A DNA stretch of 5,087 bases, taken from Thermoplasmata archaeon. Lineage in GTDB: Archaea > Thermoplasmatota > Thermoplasmata > Halarchaeoplasmatales > Halarchaeoplasmataceae. The stretch spans positions 1-5,087 of the forward strand of contig SKVC01000066.1 of assembly GCA_007129655.1 (NCBI GenBank). The letters are read 5' to 3'. Positions within the stretch are counted from its first letter, which is position 1. Every line of letters begins with the position of its first letter. A program made the translations under genes and the position numbers. The notes under the pieces are model-generated. The model had not been told where the DNA came from and ran no database searches. It saw nothing but the letters and a program-made list of their open reading frames with translations. This document shows, one piece after another, positions 1-5,087 of the stretch.

Positions 1-1
1 A

Positions 2-22
2 GGAACTCGCTCCGCTCGCTCC
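2..22 (-). repeat. GGAG-type repeat module, left copy
   Basis: On the minus strand this is an internal duplication of GGAGCGAG followed by TTCC. A diverged copy in the opposite orientation lies at 388-409 on the other side of tRNA-Leu, agreeing at about 17 of 21 positions with one gap. Related shorter versions occur on the minus strand at 111-127 and around 38-54. The elements are GC-rich, purine-rich on one strand and outside genes, so they probably belong to a dispersed intergenic repeat family of this genome. Confidence 0.4.
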
Positions 23-60
23 TTCTACTTTTTTCACTTCTTCCGCTTCGCTTTAGAACT

Positions 61-68
61 AAAAAAAA
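61..68 (-). terminator. T8 run, possible backup terminator
   Basis: Eight consecutive T residues on the minus strand (A8 on plus) lie about 120 nt downstream of tRNA-Leu. Uninterrupted oligo-T on the non-template strand is sufficient for archaeal RNA polymerase termination, so this may be a second stop for read-through from the tRNA or the mutS-mutL-pyrK unit. No strong hairpin precedes it. Confidence 0.35.
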
Positions 69-128
69 TGCGCAGGAACTCGCTACACACGTTCTCTCTT
101 TACTTTATTTTCCTCCGTTACACTCCAG

Positions 129-162
129 AAAAGAAAAATATGCGGGGGGACTGACGTCCCCC
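129..162 (-). terminator. Hairpin plus T-tract terminator after tRNA-Leu
   Basis: On the minus strand GGGGGAC (162-156) pairs perfectly with GTCCCCC (151-145) around a GTCA tetraloop. It is followed within 6 nt by a T-rich stretch, TTTTTCTTTT (138-129). It lies 27 nt downstream of the tRNA discriminator. Archaeal termination depends mainly on oligo-T, so the tract itself may be the signal and the GC hairpin may protect or help release the 3' end. Confidence 0.55.
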
Positions 163-188
163 TTTCACTTCGGGCAAAGCCCTCGTAA

Positions 189-273
189 TGCGGGGGGAGG
201 GATTTGAACCCTCGGAGACCTATGTCACAGGGTCCTAAGCCCTGCCCCTTTGGCCATGCTCGGGTACCCCCGC
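189..273 (-). tRNA. tRNA-Leu (anticodon UAG)
   Basis: The minus strand folds as a type II tRNA. The acceptor stem GCGGGGG (273-267) pairs with CCCCCGC (196-190), and the discriminator is A (189), as leucyl-tRNA synthetase expects. The D-arm is CCC/GGG, with a loop carrying the GG pair and the CCAAA typical of archaeal tRNA-Leu. The anticodon stem CAGGG/CCCTG (244-240, 232-228) encloses the loop CTTAGGA, so the anticodon is TAG (237-235) followed by G37. The 14-nt variable arm (227-214) contains the small stem GAC/GTC. The T-arm is GAGGG-TTCAAAT-CCCTC (213-197). No CCA is encoded: TTA follows the discriminator, so CCA would be added after transcription. No intron is seen. UAG reads CUA and, through wobble, possibly other CUN codons. 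Confidence 0.96.
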
Positions 274-315
274 AAGAAGGAGTTGTTACGACTTCTGAGG
301 GTGTTTTGGATCGCC

Positions 316-327
316 AATATTTATTAT
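316..327 (-). promoter_or_regulatory. Possible TATA box of tRNA-Leu
   Basis: The minus strand reads ATAATAAATATT, an A/T-only stretch centred about 48 nt upstream of the tRNA 5' end. If transcription starts about 25 nt downstream, near 296, the tRNA leader would be about 22 nt and would be removed by RNase P. No purine-rich BRE is obvious next to it, so the call is tentative. Read-through from pyrK is the alternative. Confidence 0.3.
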
Positions 328-335
328 CGACGAGA

Positions 336-370
336 ACAGGAATTTCATTCCTGTGGAAGCTATGCTTCCA
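336..370. repeat. Tandem pair of perfect short inverted repeats
   Basis: ACAGGAAT (336-343) and ATTCCTGT (347-354) form an 8-bp stem with a 3-nt loop. Directly after, TGGAAGC (354-360) and GCTTCCA (364-370) form a 7-bp stem with a 3-nt loop, sharing base 354. Both stems can form on either strand. The pair sits between pyrK and tRNA-Leu, just upstream of the possible tRNA TATA element. It could be an RNA processing or 3'-end structure for the pyrK transcript, or a protein-binding site. No T-run follows closely on the minus strand, so I do not call it a terminator. Confidence 0.6.
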
Positions 371-387
371 ATCGCCACCCGCAAATT

Positions 388-409
388 GGAGTGAGCGTTA
401 GCGAATTTC
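388..409 (+). repeat. GGAG-type repeat module, right copy
   Basis: The plus strand reads GGAGTGAGCG, then TTAGCGAATTTC. It resembles the minus-strand module at 2-22 with mainly C-to-T and G-to-A differences, placing tRNA-Leu between two inverted copies. The inner bases GCGTTAGCGAA have little self-pairing. No function can be assigned. Confidence 0.35.
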
Positions 410-525
410 GAGGCTTAGTGAAAATGTCTTTCCACATCAACCCGCAGAAATAACCTCGTTATCGGCAAGGCGGTTCAAATACCTTACTCGCCCAACCAAA
501 CACATCTAGTTTAAGATAGTTGCGG

Positions 526-1353
526 TCATATCGACGTGCGTCGTCCCGTAGGATCTCGCTCGAATTTTCCGAATTCATTGACCTTGCTTAACTGCTCTCC
601 GGTGAACACAGGACCGTCTACGCAGACCTGTAGTCCGTCGATGGAGCACGAATCACAAAGTCCCATCCCGCATTTCATATATCTTTCCAGGGATGCCTGT
701 ACAGGAATCCCCCGCTCCATGCAGATATCCACCGTCTTTTTCATCATCTTTTCCGGTCCGCACGTAAGCACCTGCTCCACATCGTCGAACATCCCCATTG
801 CAAGTTCGGTGACCATACAGTGCTTTCCAACGGAGCCGTCATCCGTACAAAGCGCTACATCCGATATCAGAGATAATTCGTCGGCAAAAAGCAACTCTTC
901 GTCACACGCCGCACCGAGAGCAACTTTAACGTTAACCCCCTGTCGATTCAATTCGTCAACCGCCGGAAGGATCGAAGCTCCTCCGTAGCCGCCTATAACC
1001 ACCAACGTATCCCGTTCATCAAGCGTATAACCGTTTCCGTAGGGTCCGCGGATCCCCAATGTATCCCCTGCCGTCATCCTGTGCAGCGCCTCGGTTCCTT
1101 TTCCGATCGCTTTTACGGTGAGCGAACATTTACCGTGAATCCTCGAAAGCGCTACAGGGAACTCGTCCACGCCGGGAACCCAGAGCATAACGAATTGTCC
1201 CGGTTTAGCATCGATATCTTTGTCTAAATAGAATGATTTAATAGTGGGAGTTTCCTGTTTGACTTCATTAATTTTAACGGTCTCCAGCTTGCTCATACTT
1301 TTGTGTAATACCTTAACCATATTAGAATTTTCGTTCAAGTCCGTTTGAACCAT
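526..1353 (-). CDS. pyrK: Dihydroorotate dehydrogenase electron transfer subunit PyrK, archaeal type
   Basis: PyrK passes electrons from the PyrD flavin through a [2Fe-2S] cluster and FAD to NAD+ in pyrimidine synthesis. From the first ATG (1353) the protein has 275 aa. PGQFVMLWVPGVDEFP (51-66) and ALSRI (68-72) form the FAD-binding barrel, in a form lacking the RxxS arginine, as I recall from other archaeal PyrK. IRGPYGNGY (101-109) follows. GGYGGASILP (121-130) and CGPEKMM (198-204) mark the nucleotide-binding half. SLERYMKCGMGLCDSC (221-236) with C244 gives four cluster ligands at 228, 233, 236 and 244 (C-x4-C-x2-C-x7-C). The start is uncertain. The ATG at 1353 overlaps mutL by 19 nt and has only a weak upstream GGA. 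The ATG at 1296 would give 256 aa, closer to family length, because recognisable homology begins near residue 24. Linkage to mutSL suggests co-transcription. No pyrD is visible. A related FNR-type subunit of another oxidoreductase is the alternative. Confidence 0.88.
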   Translation of the reverse strand: MVQTDLNENSNMVKVLHKSMSKLETVKINEVKQETPTIKSFYLDKDIDAKPGQFVMLWVPGVDEFPVALSRIHGKCSLTVKAIGKGTEALHRMTAGDTLGIRGPYGNGYTLDERDTLVVIGGYGGASILPAVDELNRQGVNVKVALGAACDEELLFADELSLISDVALCTDDGSVGKHCMVTELAMGMFDDVEQVLTCGPEKMMKKTVDICMERGIPVQASLERYMKCGMGLCDSCSIDGLQVCVDGPVFTGEQLSKVNEFGKFERDPTGRRTSI

Positions 1354-3026
1354 TTATCCATCTCTTTTCTAGAAAATTTAATTATCGTCGGTCTGCCGTG
1401 TGGACAAGTGTATGGATTATCCGTCCTACCTAGCTCGATCAACAGTTCCCTTGCAGTACCGACCGAAAGCATATCTCCTGCGGTAACAGACGAGTGACAG
1501 GCCATGTACCTGATAATCTCTTCCTTCCGTTCCTGTAGACTGCTTCCCTTCATAGCCATGAGTTCGTCGAGAACGGAATCGATTATATCCTTTCCTTGAA
1601 GTTCACCCAACACTATAGGTAGACCGACCAGTCGAAAAGTAGTCCTTCCGAAGGGCTCTATATCGAAACCCAGATCCTTAAGCAAATCTTCGTTAGCTCT
1701 AAGGATGGCCGCCTCCCGGGGTCTAAGTTCTATATTGACCGGAGAGACCAACCGTTGGGTGTCCATCTTTCCTTCCAAGGCCTTAGTAATCCGTTCGTAA
1801 TTTATCCTTTCATGGGCGGCGTGTTGGTCTATTACAGCCATACCCTCGGGAGTTTCCACGACTATATAGCTGTCGTGCAGTATACCGGCAACTCTCATCT
1901 CGGAGAGTTTGGATTCTGGAACATCTTCTCTCTCCTCCATCTCCAAACGTTGTTGTGTAATCTCTTGTGTCTTTACATCTGGTTCTTTTACGGGCTTCTC
2001 TTCTTCAATCCGTTCTGTTTCTAGAGCGGGAACAAGATCCTCCTCTAGTAAGGCATATTTGACAGCATCCGAAACTTCTTTCCTTACCCTATCCCTGTGA
2101 AGAAATCTTATCTTGATTTTAGTGGGGTGTACGTTAACGTCAATCTCATGACCCGGGATATCTATATTCAAAACAACGATAGGATACCTTCTCTTCGGAA
2201 GTAGAGTTCCGTAACCTTCAACAACGGCGTCTTTTAACAGAGCATTGTTCACGTATCGTTTATTTACAAATGTATATATATGGTCCCTTGTCGAACGGGT
2301 TATCTCCGGTTTTCCGAGAACACCCTTTACCGACAATAACTCTCCGGATACATCAACACTCACCATCTTCTTTGCGGTGTCCACACCGTAGATATGTTTA
2401 ATGTTATCTTCCAAACCTCCGCTGCCAGGTGTAAACAAAAGCTCGTTACCGTTATGGAACAATTTGAACTTCACATTCGGATAGGCCAGTGCGTATCGGG
2501 TCACAACTTCACTTATATGTGCAAACTCGGTACCGGTTTTCTTAAGATACTTTCTACGCGCGGGGGTATTATAGAATAGATCGCGCACCTCTACCGTAGT
2601 TCCACCCGGACATCCGATACTTCCATGTTCGATCTTCTCTCCACCGTTAATAACGAATTCAGTACCTTCCAGAGAGCCGTGTTCTTTGGTAACTACTCTA
2701 ACTTTAGCTACGGCTGCGATACTGGACAAACCTTCTCCGCGAAAACCCAAGGTTCCTAGGTCGTCCAGATCCTCGATGCATCGTATCTTACTGGTAGAGT
2801 GCTTTTCGAAGGCCAGTTCAACTTCCTCTTCGACCATCCCCTTACCGTTATCTTTTACTATGATAGCTTTCTTTCCTCCGTCTTCGATCTCCACATGTAT
2901 CTCGGTAGCACCGGAATCTAGGGAATTCTCTACCAGTTCTTTAACCACAGAGGCAGGGCGCTCGATAACCTCTCCCGCGGATATCTGGTTCACCGTTTCC
3001 TGAGAAAGTACAATGATCTCACCCAT
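1335..3026 (-). CDS. mutL: DNA mismatch repair protein MutL, endonuclease-type
   Basis: MutL couples MutS recognition to strand incision. The protein is 563 aa from the ATG at 3026. That start is preferred over the in-frame ATG at 3059 because a GGAGGA site lies 6 nt upstream, MGEIIVLSQETVNQISAGEV aligns with the usual MutL N-terminus, and the ATG overlaps the mutS stop (TGATG). The N-terminal GHKL ATPase shows KELVEN (E30, N34), DNGKG (59-63), GFRGEGLSSI (94-103) and DLFYNTPAR (149-157). The transducer domain has FVNKRYV (253-259) and VNVHPTK (297-303). A charged linker (about 331-375) leads to the C-terminal domain. This has DQHA-x2-E-x4-E (400-411), ACHSS (509-513) and CPHGRP (541-546), the metal-binding endonuclease motifs found in MutL proteins of organisms without MutH. 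QRLVSP (424-429) matches the sliding-clamp motif of MutL C-terminal domains. The gene is translationally coupled to mutS and ends at TGA (1337-1335), next to pyrK. Confidence 0.97.
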   Translation of the reverse strand: MGEIIVLSQETVNQISAGEVIERPASVVKELVENSLDSGATEIHVEIEDGGKKAIIVKDNGKGMVEEEVELAFEKHSTSKIRCIEDLDDLGTLGFRGEGLSSIAAVAKVRVVTKEHGSLEGTEFVINGGEKIEHGSIGCPGGTTVEVRDLFYNTPARRKYLKKTGTEFAHISEVVTRYALAYPNVKFKLFHNGNELLFTPGSGGLEDNIKHIYGVDTAKKMVSVDVSGELLSVKGVLGKPEITRSTRDHIYTFVNKRYVNNALLKDAVVEGYGTLLPKRRYPIVVLNIDIPGHEIDVNVHPTKIKIRFLHRDRVRKEVSDAVKYALLEEDLVPALETERIEEEKPVKEPDVKTQEITQQRLEMEEREDVPESKLSEMRVAGILHDSYIVVETPEGMAVIDQHAAHERINYERITKALEGKMDTQRLVSPVNIELRPREAAILRANEDLLKDLGFDIEPFGRTTFRLVGLPIVLGELQGKDIIDSVLDELMAMKGSSLQERKEEIIRYMACHSSVTAGDMLSVGTARELLIELGRTDNPYTCPHGRPTIIKFSRKEMDKWFKRT

Positions 3027-5087
3027 CAGGATTCCTCCGTTTTCTTTTTCAATTTCCACAAGGCATTCATGGCTTCCAGTGGAGTCATGTTCTCGATATC
3101 TAATCCTTTTAACTCCTCTACTACAGGATGTGATCCCTTTGATGTCTTTCCGCCTATATCAAAAACCACCTGTGTGAATTTGGGTGCGGTAAAATCTTCC
3201 ATGCTGACTGCATGTTCATCTTCTATCTGCTTCAGTACCTCTGCGGCTCTTTTAACGACCGGTTCCGGCACTCCGGCCAGATCCGCTACATGAACTCCGT
3301 AACTTTCGTCTGTATGTCCTTTTCGTACCTTTCTTAAGAAAGTGACCTTTCCTCCGTCTTCTTTGGTGGCGACGTGCATATTTTTAACCCCATTTATCGC
3401 TCGTTCCAGTTCCGTAAGTTCGTGGTAATGTGTGGCAAATAGTGTTTTAGCGCTTATCTCTCGTGTGATATACTCGGTAACCGACCACGCAATACTCAAT
3501 CCATCGAAGGTGCTCGTTCCGCTGCCGATCTCATCGAGTAAAATCAAACTCTTATTCGATGCGTTGTGTAATATCTTAGCTAGCTCTACCATCTCCACCA
3601 TGAAGGTAGATTGCCCCTTTGTAAGTGCATCCAAAGAACCCACTCTTGTAAATATCCTGTCAACTATACCTAAATGGACCTTTTCTCCGGGCACGAAACT
3701 TCCTACGTGTGCCATGAGAGTGATAAGTGCTACTTGCCTCATATATGTTGATTTACCGGACATATTCGGTCCGGTGATTATGATAAAGTTGTTCTTACCC
3801 ATATCAAGATCTGCATCGTTAGAAACAAACCCGTCTACGGTTTTTTCTACTACCGGATGCCTTCCTTCTCTGATAACTATTCTCCCATCTGCTGCTATCT
3901 CAGGTCTAGTAAAATTGTTTCTTATGGCGATATGGGCAAAATTTGCCAGAACGTCAAGCTGACTTATCATTTCTGCTGTTTGTTGAAATTCAGATGTTCT
4001 TTCACCAAGATCTAAGCATAGTTTGGTAAATAAGTCGTATTCTAGTGCCTCCATCTTCTCTTCAGCGCTGAGTATCTCTTCTTCCCGTCTCTTTAGTTCC
4101 TCCGTATAGTATCTTTCCGAGTTCTTCAGCGTTTGTTTGCGAGAATATTCATCTGGCACCTTATGATCCTGATTTCTTGGTACTTCGATATAATAACCAT
4201 GTACTTTGTTGTAACCCACCTTGAGTTTGGATATCCCGGTCCGTTTCCTTTCTTTGTTCTCTATCGAGCTTATCCAATCCTTTCCCTCTCTTGTTAAACT
4301 ACGGAGTTCGTCCAGTCTTTTATCGTAACCATCCTTGATAAAACCGCCTTCTCTAACAGATACAGGTGGTTCCTCCATTATAGCCGAATCGATGTTTTTC
4401 TTAACCTCTTCGAGGGTATCGATCGAACCCCTTAGATCCTGTAGTTTTTGGCAGTTTACTTCTCCCAATAGATCCTTAAGTTGCTTCACCTTTTCAAGTG
4501 TGTTCCTTATCGTTAAAAGGTCCCTGGGATTGGCACTGCCGTATATCACCCTACTGATCAGTCTTTCCAGGTCCGCCATACCGTTCAATTTATCACGTAT
4601 GTCATCTCGAAGATACATCCCGTCAATAAGCTCTTGAACAGCATCGAATCTATCTTCGATAAGATCTATATCTAGAAGAGGTCTCTGTATCCAACTCTTG
4701 ATCTTTCGGGATCCCATAGCGGTGAGTGTATCATCCATCACATCCAATAGGGTGTCTTTCTTACTTCCGTCTCTCATATTCTTGAATACTTCCAGGTTCC
4801 TGAGGGTCGTAGAGTCGAGTATCATGTATTCTTGGCACGAATAATACCGTAGACGTTTGATGTTCTCGACAGCGCGTTTCTGGGTATCTTCAAGATAGTC
4901 GTATACCGCACCGGCCGCTCTCACAGCGTTGTCCTTATCTTCGATACCGAGTGATTCGAGAGTTCCGGTACCGAAATGTTCGAGTATGGTGCTTTTAGCT
5001 ACCGGCAAACTGAAACTCTCTTCGTTATGACTATGTATCATCATATCCTTTTCTTTTTTCAACTTTTCCACGAATTCTTTTTTTTCC
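3026..5087 (-). CDS. mutS: DNA mismatch repair ATPase MutS (MutS1 family), 5'-truncated by the window edge
   Basis: MutS binds mismatches and small loops, then becomes an ATP-driven sliding clamp that recruits MutL. The frame stays open to the window edge at 5087. About 686 codons are present, against roughly 850-900 for the family, so domain I (mismatch-reading Phe-x-Glu) and part of the connector are missing. The GTG at 5071 is internal and is not the start. Numbered from that GTG for reference, the order is: connector remnant (about 20-75), lever/core with MILDSTTLRNLEV (83-95), clamp region with GYNKVHGYYIEV (286-297) and RKQTLKNSERY (311-321), then the ATPase. The ATPase has Walker A GPNMSGKST (434-442), STFMVEM (488-494), Walker B LILLDEIG (509-516), ATHYHE (546-551) and the helix-turn-helix region YGVHVADLAG (591-600). 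The tail has TPLEAMNALWKLKKK (663-677), the usual MutS dimerisation segment. One oddity is Ser517 in DEIGSGTST, where Arg is the rule. The stop TGA (3028-3026) shares a base with the mutL ATG. The family call is secure. Confidence 0.97.
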   Translation of the reverse strand, partial: EKKEFVEKLKKEKDMMIHSHNEESFSLPVAKSTILEHFGTGTLESLGIEDKDNAVRAAGAVYDYLEDTQKRAVENIKRLRYYSCQEYMILDSTTLRNLEVFKNMRDGSKKDTLLDVMDDTLTAMGSRKIKSWIQRPLLDIDLIEDRFDAVQELIDGMYLRDDIRDKLNGMADLERLISRVIYGSANPRDLLTIRNTLEKVKQLKDLLGEVNCQKLQDLRGSIDTLEEVKKNIDSAIMEEPPVSVREGGFIKDGYDKRLDELRSLTREGKDWISSIENKERKRTGISKLKVGYNKVHGYYIEVPRNQDHKVPDEYSRKQTLKNSERYYTEELKRREEEILSAEEKMEALEYDLFTKLCLDLGERTSEFQQTAEMISQLDVLANFAHIAIRNNFTRPEIAADGRIVIREGRHPVVEKTVDGFVSNDADLDMGKNNFIIITGPNMSGKSTYMRQVALITLMAHVGSFVPGEKVHLGIVDRIFTRVGSLDALTKGQSTFMVEMVELAKILHNASNKSLILLDEIGSGTSTFDGLSIAWSVTEYITREISAKTLFATHYHELTELERAINGVKNMHVATKEDGGKVTFLRKVRKGHTDESYGVHVADLAGVPEPVVKRAAEVLKQIEDEHAVSMEDFTAPKFTQVVFDIGGKTSKGSHPVVEELKGLDIENMTPLEAMNALWKLKKKTEES
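3033..3038 (-). promoter_or_regulatory. Shine-Dalgarno site of mutL
   Basis: GGAGGA on the minus strand lies inside the last codons of mutS, 6 nt before the ATG at 3026. It is a near-perfect match to the anti-Shine-Dalgarno sequence. It decides the mutL start, because the in-frame ATG at 3059 lies upstream of it. Together with the TGATG stop/start overlap it implies translational coupling of mutS and mutL. Confidence 0.85.

Larger units (their letters stand above)
1..145. repeat. Two diverged direct repeat units of about 73 bp
   Basis: AGGAACTCGCT occurs at 1-11 and exactly again at 74-84. Both copies are followed by a pyrimidine-rich stretch, a CCG-containing segment, an A-rich stretch and ATGCG (68-72 and 140-144). 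Aligned by eye, the last 33 bases of the two units agree at about 23 positions, and many differences are transitions. Together they look like an old tandem duplication downstream of tRNA-Leu. No coding frame is supported in this stretch. Confidence 0.45.
274..525. other. Intergenic region between pyrK and tRNA-Leu
   Basis: These 252 bp follow the pyrK stop and precede the tRNA 5' end. Besides the tandem hairpins, the possible TATA element and the right GGAG module, they contain a small perfect hairpin ATAAC-CTC-GTTAT (450-462). They also hold TTGTTACGACTT (283-294), which equals a conserved segment near the 16S rRNA 3' end read in reverse. Short open frames here lack ribosome sites and overlap the tRNA, so no gene is called. 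Confidence 0.5.

Noticed and set aside
1..145. CRISPR array
   Set aside because: Only two diverged units are present, with no identical repeats or uniform spacers.
204..453. Two overlapping plus-strand open frames of 65 and 67 codons
   Set aside because: They run antisense through tRNA-Leu and its leader, have no ribosome site and no recognisable protein features.
451..498. GGTTCAAATACC followed by CTCGCCCAACCA on the plus strand, resembling a tRNA T-arm and CCA end
   Set aside because: The T-stem does not pair properly, position 61 is not C when the loop has 7 bases, and no matching 5' acceptor GGGCGAG or cloverleaf is found upstream.
371..525. C/D or H/ACA guide RNA between pyrK and tRNA-Leu
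   Set aside because: A lone TGATG on the minus strand lacks correctly placed C', D and D' boxes, and the hairpins are too short for an H/ACA fold.
536..988. A 150-codon plus-strand frame antisense to pyrK
   Set aside because: The opposite strand encodes a well-conserved PyrK with intact cluster cysteines. This frame is low-complexity Ser/Thr/Pro and is a shadow.
2257..2283. TATATATA-like stretch inside mutL as an internal promoter
   Set aside because: It encodes the conserved DHIYTFVNK segment of the MutL transducer domain, so the A/T richness is explained by codons.
3432..3962. A 176-codon plus-strand frame antisense to the MutS ATPase region
   Set aside because: It is the complement of strongly conserved MutS motifs, with no start signal of its own.
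5069..5071. GTG as the start of mutS
   Set aside because: The frame is open to the window edge, and the protein from here would lack the whole mismatch-binding domain while the rest is full family length. The true start is outside the window.

Overview
The window looks archaeal. The clearest sign is a type II tRNA-Leu(UAG) with an archaeal-style D-arm and no encoded CCA. The gene after mutL is an archaeal-type PyrK, and mutL has a strong Shine-Dalgarno site with a one-base TGATG overlap at its start. MutS1 and MutL are patchy in archaea and are often regarded as acquired from bacteria. A euryarchaeal lineage that carries them (Thermoplasmatota-like, methanogen-like or similar) would fit, but the species cannot be named from this sequence alone.

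Every recognised gene lies on the minus strand, so transcription runs from high to low coordinates. From 5087 down to 3026 is mutS, cut by the window edge and missing its N-terminal mismatch-recognition domain. It overlaps mutL (3026 to 1335) by one base, and mutL abuts or overlaps pyrK (1353 or 1296 to 526). This is a tight three-gene unit. MutS recognises mismatches. MutL carries a complete GHKL ATPase and a complete endonuclease C-terminal domain, so the pair would form a MutH-independent, nicking-type mismatch repair pathway. PyrK is the FAD/[2Fe-2S] electron-transfer subunit of NAD-linked dihydroorotate dehydrogenase and belongs to pyrimidine synthesis. Its catalytic partner PyrD is not in the window.

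After pyrK comes 252 bp without a gene (274-525). It holds a tandem pair of perfect short hairpins, a possible TATA element for the tRNA and a GGAG-type repeat module. Then come tRNA-Leu (273 to 189) and a non-coding left end (1-188) with a hairpin plus T-tract terminator, a T8 run and two diverged repeat units of about 73 bp.

I did not find a convincing new multi-gene system. The points most worth checking are a serine replacing the near-invariant arginine in the MutS DEIGRGTST motif, the linkage of pyrK to mutSL without pyrD, and the repeat modules around the tRNA gene, one of which repeats the tRNA 3' end.
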